The notes beneath the pieces were generated by a model that searched no databases, was not told the DNA's origin, and worked only from the letters and a program-made list of their open reading frames with translations. A stretch of DNA of 64,000 bases from Zarea fungicola (Eukaryota > Ascomycota > Sordariomycetes > Hypocreales > Cordycipitaceae): contig FWCC01000080.1 of the NCBI GenBank assembly GCA_900169235.1, positions 1 to 64,000 on the forward strand. The letters run 5' to 3'. The translations under genes were made by a program, and so were the position numbers. Of this stretch, positions 20,438 to 31,373 are shown one piece after another. Each line of letters begins with the position of its first letter. The first letter of the stretch is position 1.

Positions 20438-23400
20438 TTACCAGAAACTGCACCATCCTATGTAGTGCTGACACAGATTCTCCAACTTTGTGGCTTCAAT
20501 AATGAGCTTGTTCACCTGGTTCACCACATCCAGCTCCTCATTCTGCTTAAAGTCCCGGCCCGTCAGCTTCTGCACGACACGGTCCAGCACCTCAATCGCT
20601 CTGGCATTCTGGCTCTCAGCATCTTGGGCGCCGTTAACGCCACCATCTGGCTCGACCGCAGCACTGTTCGTTCTCGCTCTTGGCCGCGTAGCCAGTGCAC
20701 CGACGGGGTCGCCGTTAGCCATGAGCTCCGAGGGCGCAACATCAGCTTCCAGGATTGATGCTCGGCGGGCTCTACCTGCAGTCATCGCGCCAAGGGCAAC
20801 CTCCCGATCTGACCTAAAGTTGGGTCCAGCTGGTGACGCGGTGTTTGTCAGTCGCCAAGTAAGTAAAGGATCATGAATAAACTGTGACAGTGTTAGTATA
20901 TGCCTGAATGCTAGTACATGAATGAACGGGTATAGAAAAACGTACTGCTTCCAACACTGCCATGACACTCTCCTTGTTATCTCTCAGGATTCGCATCACG
21001 TGCTCGCAGGTGATTCTAAAGCTTCCTTCAATGTTGCTGACTTCCATTGCATATGTGAGCATGCGCGTCAGCCGGAACGGTACGCGCTCAGGGTACTTTT
21101 CGCGCTTCATGGCAACCTCGAAACAGTCACCAAAATCAATGTGGAAGATGTGGCCGTTGAGACGGTCCAGCATGAGATTGGAAGGATGACGATCACCCAG
21201 ACCAAGAATGTAACCAACCATGGACATGACACCCAGTGATCTGGTGTAGTTGGTGCGGCGCTCCAGCCAGGCCTCGGACGACTTGGATTTGAGCCAGAGG
21301 ACACGGTACAGATCTTGCCCAGTGGTATTGTCCAGCGCATAGCCAAACACTTCAACCTTTTGCATCAGGGTAAGGTTATCGTAGTCGGGAGCCATCTGAA
21401 GCATAATGCGATGTTCAATGTTAAGGAGAATCTTGCGGCTCTCGCGATACTCCCGAATGAGAACATGCAGAGTATCCGTGTTGGATCTCCAGCCAATGAG
21501 ACCAGAGCTTTGAGACAGCGGGATCGCAGGGAATCGCAGAATGGTAAGGTGGCGCTTGTAGCATTCCGAGTCGGATGCCAGCAATGTGTTGCACAGGCCA
21601 AACAACTGCATGACACGCTCATCCTGTCGGATATCTTCGTGACCCTTAAGAAGGAACGGATAAGTGTTGCCGTCAGTGCCGCTCGCAGTAATCTTACGAG
21701 GGCGCTGTTTGGAGTTGATGACGGTCAGAGTCGCCTCAAACGACTTGATCTTGACAATGGGTTGGCCACTGCGGTACGTTCCGGGAATAGCCAGGTCAAG
21801 ATTCTTGACGTTCAGAAGCTTGGGCGAGCAGTATGTTAGATCCAGCGTGGTGACCTGCGGAAGCTGCCTCGTAATACGACGGAAGACTTGGTAGTACAGG
21901 TCCCACGCTTGGTTTAGATCGTTGAGATCTCTGCTGGTCTCGTACTGGTGGCACCACTCGCGCGCTTCTCTCAAATCGCGACCGAATGCCTGCGCAAACG
22001 AGATTTCACGCAAAGTCTCTGGGCCGCGCTCCAGTAGGTTGTGCAGCGGCTCGAGGGTTGCAAACATGCCCTCGATATTTTGGTCGCCAAAGTAGAGTCT
22101 GGATGCCTCTTCCAAGCCCTCATGCCACTGCTCATGCCACAGCACTGCGACACGAATAAGTTCATGGCTGACAAGATCGGCTTGGGCGACGAGGTTTGCG
22201 CTGTGTTGTCGCATGCTATCCATAATCTGTGCGGCGGATCGCGACCTGCGAGTGCTCTGGACAGACTTCATGGCGACCGTGAGGGGATAAACCAAGGCTT
22301 GAGGATGTGCTCGCCCAACATCCGCGAGTAGATTGTGCACCGATTGCTGGACGCGCATGTTTGGCTGGTTAATTCGTGCAATCAGCTGAGGGAGAACCTC
22401 GAGCCAGGTGTCGACGCTAACATTGGTGAAGCCCTCCGTCACTGCAGAATGAACATCGGCATGACCGCCATGCGTAAACCACAGCGTCAGTAATCGCAGC
22501 GTATCCTGTAGAGAGCTGCCAGCCGACAGCGCAATGGACTGGAAGAATCCTTGAATGGCAGGAACAACGTGCTCAATAATGTTGGCGGCATCAGGTCTGC
22601 CCGCTTCACCCTCTGTTCGGGCCGAGAGTGTCTGCACAATCTCAAAGTTGGCAAGAGCCCAGGCATGCCATGCCTTGTACCAGCGGGGATTGTATTTCGT
22701 TGCCTGTCGGTACGACGTGAGGATTTCCTCCACGTTATCTCGCTGCCAGTTGTCCTTGTTGAGCGCAATGAGCCATTCACCTTGGCGAAGGTAGCACTTG
22801 GCCAGTAAAATAGTCTGATCCATGAGTGCCCGCTGAGTCTGGGGCGTGATGATGGACGAGTCGACCTGGTTCTGGAACGCATAGTCAGCGCCGACAAGCT
22901 CGGTGCCAGACTGAGACGAGAGATGCATTTTAGTCATATCAAAACGATGCGCGGTTTCATTGGTGAATCTTTGAAGGCAGTACAGAGTGCGCTCTGAGAT
23001 GCTCGCCTGCGTCCGACTGGCAGCTTGCTGTCCAGTCTCCCATTGGAACTTGAGCATGGCGTAAATGACTTGCGCCGGGACATTCTTGGGCAGCGACGAG
23101 CCTTCGTTCCAGAATGGAATCATATTCTCAAGTGGTGCATCAGACCCAATAAGCTGCTTCAACGACTTCTCTGCAAGGCCCATGCGACTAGACTTGCGAC
23201 ACAAGTTTGCAAACTTGATCCACATGCGCATGTTCTCTGCAGGTGTAATGACCAGAGCTCGTAGTCGGAGAACACGGTGCCAAAGGTCGACGTTACGTTG
23301 GCAGCCTTCAAGACGGGTCTCCCAGGTCTTGCGCATGGTCGCTCTCTTTTTGTCGTCGCATTGCTTGTAGACAATGAGTTCTTCCAACTCAGCAAGCATC

Positions 23401-26400
23401 TGGACGCGAACAACAACGGGGTAAGCACGGTTATAAGACTCGCTGACGAGGGCACTGAGCTCTGTGTCCAGCCCTTCGCGGGCCTGCTGGATGTTGCTGA
23501 TGGCCTCTCGGAACTGATTTCGATGCAGTGCTAAAATGGCACCAAAGAATGAGCGATCTGGCGAGTTCCTCTTGAGAGAAGACAGGTAGTTATCCATTGA
23601 ATCCCACTTTCCAAGCCCCCAGGCTGCCGCAGTGGCCAGTGGTGCAATCATGCGCTGCACTTCAGGGGCGGAGTTTTGCCAGGTGTTGCCAGTCAGCGTT
23701 GCGAGAGCATCCCACTCGCCGAGAGCGTGGAGACATCTCATTTTACCCATCACAATATCGATTGGGACAGCCTGCTCCGGAGGAACCTCGGCTTCTCTCT
23801 TGTTATAAAAGGCCAATGCTTCCTCCCAGCGCTCGAGTTTTTCAAACCAGGTCTCACGCAGCTGGATGCCCTCTTTATAGAGCTGGGCTTTTCGCAAAAT
23901 GCCGATTGCTGCGTCTGACTGCTGGAGTTGGTTATTGATGACGATCAGGGCCTCGACGGCACCGCTGCTCTGATCTTGTAGGAATTCGAGTTCCTTGTAG
24001 TGAAGGGCCTTGGCGTATGCATGGCATCGCGCCGCTTCTCGACCCAGAACACGAATATCGATGGGCAAGGCCTTGTCGTCGTGTTCCATAAATTCGGCAA
24101 GGTTGAGGAGGAGTCCTAACAGATCCGGGGGAACGTTCTCACTTTTAATGGCGCTCTCAATGTTGGAAATAAGTTCCTCCTGGAATTGCTCATAGAGTTC
24201 ACTCCAGCATGAAACAAAAGCCGAGTTGAAGAGTTCTCTTGCAAGTGGCAAGTAGACGCTTGCGAGACTTGCACAGGCACGTAGGGCCTGGTTTGGTGAT
24301 TCTGTCAATAGTGTTGTGCTGAAGCGGCGCACCCACTCTTGCCAGTCCTCCTTTGTAGATTTGCCCTTAGTATCCCAAGCAGCCTTGAGATGGATGGCGT
24401 TCATCTCAAGTTTCTTTGTGCTTAGATCTGCAAAGGCCGGCTCCAAACCGCGGTCAAAGTAGCGAGATTCAGTGTTCAAGTCTTGCGGCAGCACTTCACC
24501 CTTCTGAAGCTTGCTGACCAGGAGCTCATAGTTGGCATGCTGAATTTGTCGCACGCTGATGACCTTGTTGACTGTTCTCATAAAGTTGATGTAGTCCTTT
24601 CCAAGCTGTTGGATAAGGGCGCAGAGAGTATCCAAAGCGGCAGATCGGAGGGTCGGATCGCCCGTGTCAAGAACTCTATTCAGCGGATGAATGATTTTGG
24701 CGGCATAGTCGTTCAAGTTGACCTGTTTGGAAATTTTGCCAATGGATTCAATGGCCTGCTTTCTGATGAATGTAGGTTGCGTGGGTTTTTCAAACGTACG
24801 CACAATGACTGGTATAATCAAGTGCATGTATTCTTCGGCGCTGGCTCCGAAAACGAGGAACGCATGCAAAACTCTCTCGGAAGGGGCCCGCTTAGCGCTG
24901 GTGTCTTTGTCCAGGACACCAAGCATCATTGGGAGAAGACCTGCCAAATATATTTTAAACTCGCCTTCCAAAGAACGTGAGATGGCCTCAATTAGCGAAA
25001 GAATGGTGCTCTGCAGAGAGGAAGACTTGTTCCAGTACTCTTGCAGGATTTCAATGATGCCAGGGAGATAATTTCGAATGTGTTGCCGCACGATACTGAC
25101 GAGCGTTGCCAGTTGGTTGAAATAGGACTCTAATCTCGTAGATGGCGAGGACCGGATGACTTGTAGAAAGGCGGGAATGATGCGATCCAAAAAGGATACA
25201 CACTCCAGGCCAAGTGTTCTGAAAATATTCATAATCGCTTCAATGACCGCAGCATGGTGCTGAGCAAGCGAATGATCCTTGAGGATCTGAAGCAGGGCAT
25301 TGATGACGACGGTAGGAAAATACTCCTTGTTAGAGGGTGTCAACCCGCTCATCATCAGTGAAATGTCCGTCATCTGGGTGTCAGCTCGAGACTGGGAATC
25401 CAGTGGCTTCTCCTCTGCCTGCTGGCATTTGTATGGATCCAGCGCACCAAGAATACCCATGAGCTTGATTGTCTCTTGTCGGATAGGTCCACGCTGCTCT
25501 TCGGTACGGATAATGCCTTGCAAGTTCTCCAACAGCTGTGGATACTCAATGTATGGTAGGATGACGTAGCCCGAGTTGCTAGCCAGCTGTCCGAGGGCGT
25601 GCAATGCCGCCTCACGCTTGACGTTTGAGCTCTGATCTTGCAGTGCCTCAATGATGAGAGGCATTAGGCGATCTTTGTATGGGAGCATATCCTCACCACC
25701 GACGGTAGCAAGCTCGCCAATGGCCTTGAGGATAGTAGCCGCAACGGTCGGGTTGGGGTCGCTTGCTTTCGGGAGTAGGACCGAGATCATGGGCTCGACG
25801 TATGGTTTGATGAGGGACTGCGCATTCTGGACAAGAAGACTGAGAAGCTTCGCGCTCTCTTCCTTGTTTCGCGCGACATCAGAGAACTCAAGCTCGGTAA
25901 GCATCTGGATAAGAGTCTTGCGGAGAGAGGGAATGACGTAGGCGGGATTGTATCTTGCTAAGCGACCGATAATCGATACGGCGGCTTCTCTGATAACGAA
26001 GGCCTCATCATTAAGGGCAAAGAACAAGATGCGAATATTTTCGGCCTTGGCGAGATGGCGATCAAATCGTTCGTCGAGGGCTCCGAGCACAGTTTCTCGA
26101 ATATGTGGCTCGGGATCGGAAATACTGACTGTAAGGAGTTTTTCGATGACATCACCCACTACCTGGAGGGCGTGATAGCTTGTTTGGTTGACAATGGGGT
26201 CGCGGACATAAAGCTGGCAGCAAGTAAGTGCGGAGGCTTCTCGAATATCCGGATCCTCGTCCTCGACGTATTTGATGGCGACATCCCGGACAAACTCGTT
26301 CAAAATGTGACCGGTAAAATCAAAGCTGCCTAGGGTGTTGAGCGCCAGCTTGACTTCGGTGCGCCGATGCTCATACGCTTGCGGGTCCTTTCCGTCCTTG

Positions 26401-27892
26401 GCCATGACAGGTACCGAGCTGAGGGTGTTGGGCTGGGGGGCACCGAGAGGTTTAAATGGTTCACCACAGAGAACGACACTGAGCATGTCCAACAGGCGTT
26501 CCTGGATGATGGGCTTGACTGGCGGGATATAAAAGGCCATGTCTACCAACGCCTGCGTGAGCTTTGGCGTAAGCTCACAAGCAAAGATGGGATCCAGCAG
26601 CGCCTCCATGTACTTGCTCAGCGTCTGTCCAACAGCGACGGCCAGACGGCTGATGCAGTCAAAGACGGGGTCTACAGACCCTCTCTTACGAGACTGTGTG
26701 CTGAGACCCTCCCGCACGTAGATGAGGACGCCGTCGAGATAGGGGGCGATGGCGCTCTTGACAGAATTGGCAATGTTTCCGATGGCAAGAAAGGCGTCGT
26801 TACGTTCCTTGTCTTTCTTCAACATGCCAGAGAGGTAAACCATGAATTTGTGTAGCCAAGACTGGGCAAAATCGGCGGGTGAGTAGCTTGCGAGATCCGG
26901 AATGAGGAGGACAACGGTGTTGCGGATCGTGGGCTCCCGTTGGTCCTTGTGTCTGAAGACGATGTCGCATGCTTCTTGGTAGTTGTCCTGCATAAACATG
27001 CCGCCCTGTTCAAGCAGCTCCTTGAGGACAAGCAGCGAAGCATGGATAGACTCCACCGTATTAACCTTGAGGCCCTGTCTGGTTTCGGTGTATATCTTGC
27101 CCATCCAGGCCTGTTTAAGATCCTGGTCTCGGTCGCGGATGACACGGAAGCAGGCGCTCACGGTTTCGGCAGAGGCTTCACGAATTTGTTGTCGGGAGTC
27201 TCGCAGGCCGACCCAGACCCACTCGAATATTGTTTGGATATATTGGTACATGAGCGTCGGGGCATTGATGGCAAGCTCGCGGAGGACGAGGACGGCACTG
27301 TAGCGGCGCTCTTCGATGCGGTCGTTTTGGAGCCATTCCAGCGCGGTATTGACCTCGGAGTCGACAAGTTCTGAGATGAGAGCACCTCCGGGGCGACAGA
27401 GTTTTCCGAGAGCAATGGCGGCTGGGCGCATAGGATTCATGTCTTTGCCTCGCAGGACGGTTTTCAGATTCTGTGTAAATCGCGTGTATTTCAGGGCCAC
27501 GTCGACGCCGTCAAAGTCGACAAGGGCATCCAGGGCATAGATGCCGCCCAGTCGCTCGGCCGAGTCACTACCATGCGTGATGAGTTGGGTAATTTTATTA
27601 TTGACGTTTGTGTAAAAGGCGAGGAACTGTTCCGGGTTGAGGTCTGCGCACGAGTTGTTAATGACTGCGGCACAGAGGCGAAGCCAAGTTTAGTAGCATA
27701 CCACGATGGCATATAACAACCAGCTCCTTTAGCTGGAGTGCCGCTCGTTTTCGCACATCGTCGCCAACTCTGTGGTCAGTAGTCAGTACAGCTGCCTTGG
27801 CAAACAGGAGCAGAGAAGAGAGCCTCTCACCTGGACCGCAGCCCACGACTGATGTATTCCAGCCGCTCCATGGCGGGTTGTTGTTGCGTCAT
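20438..27892 (-). CDS. tor: TOR serine/threonine protein kinase (PI3K-related kinase)
   Basis: Four exons (27892-27831, 27769-27702, 27664-20946, 20881-20438) give 2430 aa, the usual length for fungal TOR. It is the catalytic subunit of the TOR complexes that couple nutrients to growth. HEAT repeats fill about residues 40-1250 and the FAT domain runs from about 1265. The FKBP-rapamycin-binding segment near 1875 reads SHELIRVAVLWHEQWHEG, with the Ser that rapamycin-resistance mutations hit intact. The kinase core has GHEDIRQDERVMQ near 2052, the catalytic GLGDRHPSNLML near 2202 and the metal-binding HIDFGDCFE. The FATC tail ends HYIGWCSFW. The two tiny 5' exons restore MTQQQPAMERLEYISRGLR and are supported by frame. 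Rapamycin sensitivity is expected. One copy is seen here. Confidence 0.97.
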
Positions 27893-28526
27893 GGCAGCTG
27901 ATGGTTACAGCTCAAGAGCTGCCAGACATGTGAGGGGTCGGTAATCGATAATCACAGACGGAAAGATGGAAGCCTCTGCGGCTCGCAATCGCTCTGGATG
28001 GCCTCGCGGGGAGGACTGTTGCGGGTGGTTGGGGAGGAGAGAGAATAGCAGATGCTCCCGGCGTTTGGCGTGAAACTCTAAAGGTGAGTTAAGAACCAAT
28101 GAAATAATATACACCGTGCATCCGCCGCAGCCACGTTGCACACATATAATTATATGCGTAGCAGTGGGTGTGCGTCGTTGACCATATTGTTGTCGATGAT
28201 GAGCTGGCGTGGGAAGCTTGGCCGGGTCACGCACCGCCTGGGGAAGCTGCGCGACAAACGGTGCGCGCGGTCATTTGGCACTGTGACATGCAGCCTGAAG
28301 AGAGCGTGGCGGGACAGTGTAGGATGTAACTGCGCACTGTCCTACGCCCGACCCCACCCACCAAGTTGATTGCGCCCGCGCTACGCCGTGACAATAATTA
28401 TTTTAATTATTATTAGTCTACCCGCAGCCTGTCTACAGTCAGCTGCTTCTCGTATCGTGGCACTTTTGTCTTGTCCGAGATAACGATATCCATTTCATTT
28501 ACGATACAGAAACAGTCACAGTCACA
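27893..28526. promoter_or_regulatory. divergent promoter region between TOR and Rtf2
   Basis: The 634-bp spacer lies between two divergent starts, so it should drive both genes. It carries no coding frame of note. At 28393-28414 the sequence AATAATTATTTTAATTATTATT is a near-perfect palindrome, and the Rtf2-proximal half contains a repeated CAGTCACA sequence just before the ATG. Confidence 0.6.
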
Positions 28527-29327
28527 ATGGGCAACGACGGCGGATCGATCCCCAAGCGACGCGAGCTGGTCAAGAATGCTGCACGAACGCCGACGGTATC
28601 CGAACTCAAGGCTACCATTCTAGAGTCTCTCAGCCATGCCTGGTCGCATTGCGCTCTTAGCGATGCGCCGCTAGATATGGAGACGGCCGTGTCTGATGCC
28701 ACCGGGCGACTATACAACTACGAGGCGGTGCTCAAGTATCTGATGCCGTCTGATGAGCCTCTCGACCTCGCCGCATTGACAGCACCGGTGATGATACGGT
28801 CTCTTCGCGATATTGTAAAACTCAAGTTTCTGCGTCGGGACGGGAAATGGATCTGTCCCGTCTCTCTCAAGGAACTAGGACCAGCCACCAGATCAGTCTA
28901 CCTGGTGCCCTGCGGCCATGCCTTTGCCGAAGTCACCGTGACCAAGATCGACGAAGACCTCTGCCCAGAATGCAGCGAGCCGTTTGAGCGAGAAAACATT
29001 ATTGCGATTTTGCCATCCACCGACAAAGACATCGAGCGACTCATCAAGAGAATGGATGACTTGAAATCCAAGGGCCTCTCCCATTCTCTAAAAAAGGATA
29101 AATCGGAAAAGAAAAAGAAGCGCAAAGGAGGAGACGTGTCACAAGAAAATGGAGAAAAAGACGACAAGAACGGCACATTAAATGGGAATAAAAAGGCGAA
29201 AAAGGACGACAGCAGGGTCAGCGGCATCAATAACCCTCTCGCCGCCACTCTAACTGCGCGTGTTTTGGCCGAGCAGGATGAAAGGAATAAGCAACGAAAG
29301 CTGGTACAGGCGAGCGCAGCAAGGTAG
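28527..29327 (+). CDS. rtf2: replication termination factor 2 (Rtf2 / C2HC2 RING family)
   Basis: A single exon of 266 aa. It begins with the diagnostic GNDGGSIPKRRELV stretch of Rtf2 proteins. In fission yeast the factor stabilises stalled forks at programmed replication barriers and has roles in splicing. Two RING-like parts follow: HCALSDAPL near residue 42 and the second, ICPVSLKEL...VPCGHAFA near 110-135, with LCPECSEPF around 155. Zinc-ligand Cys and His are present. The tail from about 185 is Lys-rich (KKDKSEKKKKRKGG), typical of nuclear proteins of this family. It is divergent from TOR and tail-to-tail with the regulator at 29507-31373. Confidence 0.93.
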   Translation: MGNDGGSIPKRRELVKNAARTPTVSELKATILESLSHAWSHCALSDAPLDMETAVSDATGRLYNYEAVLKYLMPSDEPLDLAALTAPVMIRSLRDIVKLKFLRRDGKWICPVSLKELGPATRSVYLVPCGHAFAEVTVTKIDEDLCPECSEPFERENIIAILPSTDKDIERLIKRMDDLKSKGLSHSLKKDKSEKKKKRKGGDVSQENGEKDDKNGTLNGNKKAKKDDSRVSGINNPLAATLTARVLAEQDERNKQRKLVQASAAR

Positions 29328-29506
29328 AAGCTGTTATATTACTCCATCAAAAAGAAAAACAATCTGGAATCTGGAGTCATGGAGATACCCGGGCATGCCA
29401 TGCAGGCAGTCATCATTCAGCTCTGCATGGGAGGGAGTTGGCGTTTTGGAGGGAATGCAAATGGATTCTGCAACTGTATAACCATAAATCATATGATATC
29501 ATTGTA

Positions 29507-31373
29507 TTACAAAAATTTAACAAATTCCTTGCGGACATCCCACTGCTCCTCAGCAAACTGCGGATCGCGAAATATCGTCACCCACACGCCGTTTGCCTCT
29601 CGAGAACCAATCAACACATTCTTGACGCGACAAGTTTCAGAGATGCCGTATGGCGACTCTAGCTGGACCTGATCTGCAGCCACGTCGAGTACAGATGCCA
29701 ATGAGTTGCCGTTTCGATTTTCGCCCGTCTCTGCGGCGCCGGGAGGCGGTGTGTTAAAGTCCAGCGTCTCCTCCCTACTTTGGTCTTCTTCCTCCAACTC
29801 TCCAACTGGAATCGTGGGGGGCTGAAAAATAGGCACAATGTAGCTGCTGCTCCGGTACGATCCTTTACTCGAAGCGTCCGAGCCTGGGGAGTTTTGCGCC
29901 GCCGTGCTGGCCGCAGTCTGACCCATGGGACTGTCGCAGTCCATCACCACAGACCTCTCCATCGTCTCCTCCTCCACCTCGATCGCTCTTAATGCGACTG
30001 CTATAGCTTCATTCGAGTGCCACAGGTTTTCCCGCCGGTTTTTGAGCTCGTTCTTCATCAAAAGCTTCACGGCGGCCCGGCGCAGTATTGGGTGACGACA
30101 TTTCTGCGCAGTCCAGTATATGGGAGCGATTAGTTCCGTCTCAAAGCTGAACGAATGCAACGGCGGTCCCCGCTGCGCACTGCTGATGATGGATGATGCC
30201 AATGAAATAATGGTGGCAAAGGAGGCAACGTGGGCGTCGTTGGCGACTTCTTCTCGACTGAGCGCTGTGGACAGCCAGACAATGGCTGTGTTGTAGTATA
30301 TTAATAACAAGTTTTGTGTGCAAACCGCGGCCTGCGTCATGTGTGCGCCGCTGGTAAAGATGATAAAGGTCGTGTGCCAGTGATTTAAACGTGATAGCAA
30401 TTCTTGCTGAGATGATTCGAGCGACGGCAGGTCGTCAGTGGCCAGGCCGCTTGCGTATATCTTTGACCGGGCCGCGGTGCTGAAGCGCAGTGATTCGTCC
30501 AAGAGATGGAAAAGCAGGCTCCTCGCCTCGGCCATGTTGGCAAACTTTGCAGACGCCGTCATGACAGGCCGCAAGTGATCGGGCACGCTCGGCGGGTGGC
30601 CGCCGTAAAGAAACGCCGCCAGCCCCAGCCTCGTGTACATGGGAACCAGGTCCCTCCTCACCATCTCCACGGCAGGCGATGCATCGTCGCTGAGCGACCC
30701 GAGCAGCTGTCGACCCTGCAGGATGTGCATCCTTGCCGCGTGCTCATTGTCCAGCAGAAACTCGAGGCAGGTGTACAAGACACATGCCAGCAGGGGAATC
30801 GTCGGCCCATCGCTCGCCCTCCATCTCCTCAGCGCCGCAATCGACTTGCCGTATTCCGAGTACACGTACTCTGGGCCTGGACCCATGCTGCCCTGGGACG
30901 ACCCCTTGTTCGTGCTGCTGAGGTGCTGGTGCAGCGAGCTCATGGCCAGCACCGCATGCTGCACAATGGGCTCCGTGACGCTCAGTCGCATGACCAGGCC
31001 GCCCCAGAACTCCGAGTCCATAATGTTGCCGAGCACCGGGGCCGACTGGCTCCGGTAGTAGTCAAACGCGCGGCACGCCTCTGGCGTCTCAAACTCGAGC
31101 GTCGGACTCAGACGGACGAGACTCATCTGCGCCGCCCGCGTGGCATAGCCATCGCATTTGCGACCCGTCCTCACGCATCGCAGACACGATGGCTTGGCCT
31201 CGTCGCATTTTACCTTTCGGACTCTGGTAATGGTTTGGTGGGTAAGTGAGAGAGCCTGCAGAGGGGGGTGGACTAGGAACGTACTTGCAGGTGAGGCAGC
31301 CCGTGCGGACTTTTTTATTGCCTTTGCGCCCAGACGGTTTGAAAGCACCTACTGCAGCATTTTCCGAACTCAT
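29507..31373 (-). CDS. Zn2Cys6 transcription factor with fungal-specific trans domain (Fungal_trans_2 type)
   Basis: Two exons, 31373-31285 and 31223-29507, give 601 aa. The intron lies within the zinc cluster, a common position in this class. Spliced cluster: CLTCKVRKVKC, then six residues, then CLRC and CDGY, giving the C-x2-C-x6-C-x6-C-x2-C-x6-C pattern. A long helical middle domain begins around residue 90 (FDYYRSQSAPVLG) and is typical of Fungal_trans_2 regulators related to the sterol-uptake-control group. A Ser/Pro-rich C-terminal region ends EEQWDVRKEFVKFL. The family places it as a nuclear DNA-binding regulator; its targets are unknown. It is tail-to-tail with Rtf2 across about 180 bp. 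Confidence 0.9.

Noticed and set aside
20922..27145. Many plus-strand ORFs over the TOR gene (for example 23597-23938, 24483-24980, 26367-26855)
   Set aside because: All are antisense shadows of the long TOR reading frame.
30506..31249. 247-codon plus-strand ORF over the Zn2Cys6 regulator
   Set aside because: It opens antisense to a well supported gene, with Arg/His/Gln-rich shadow composition.
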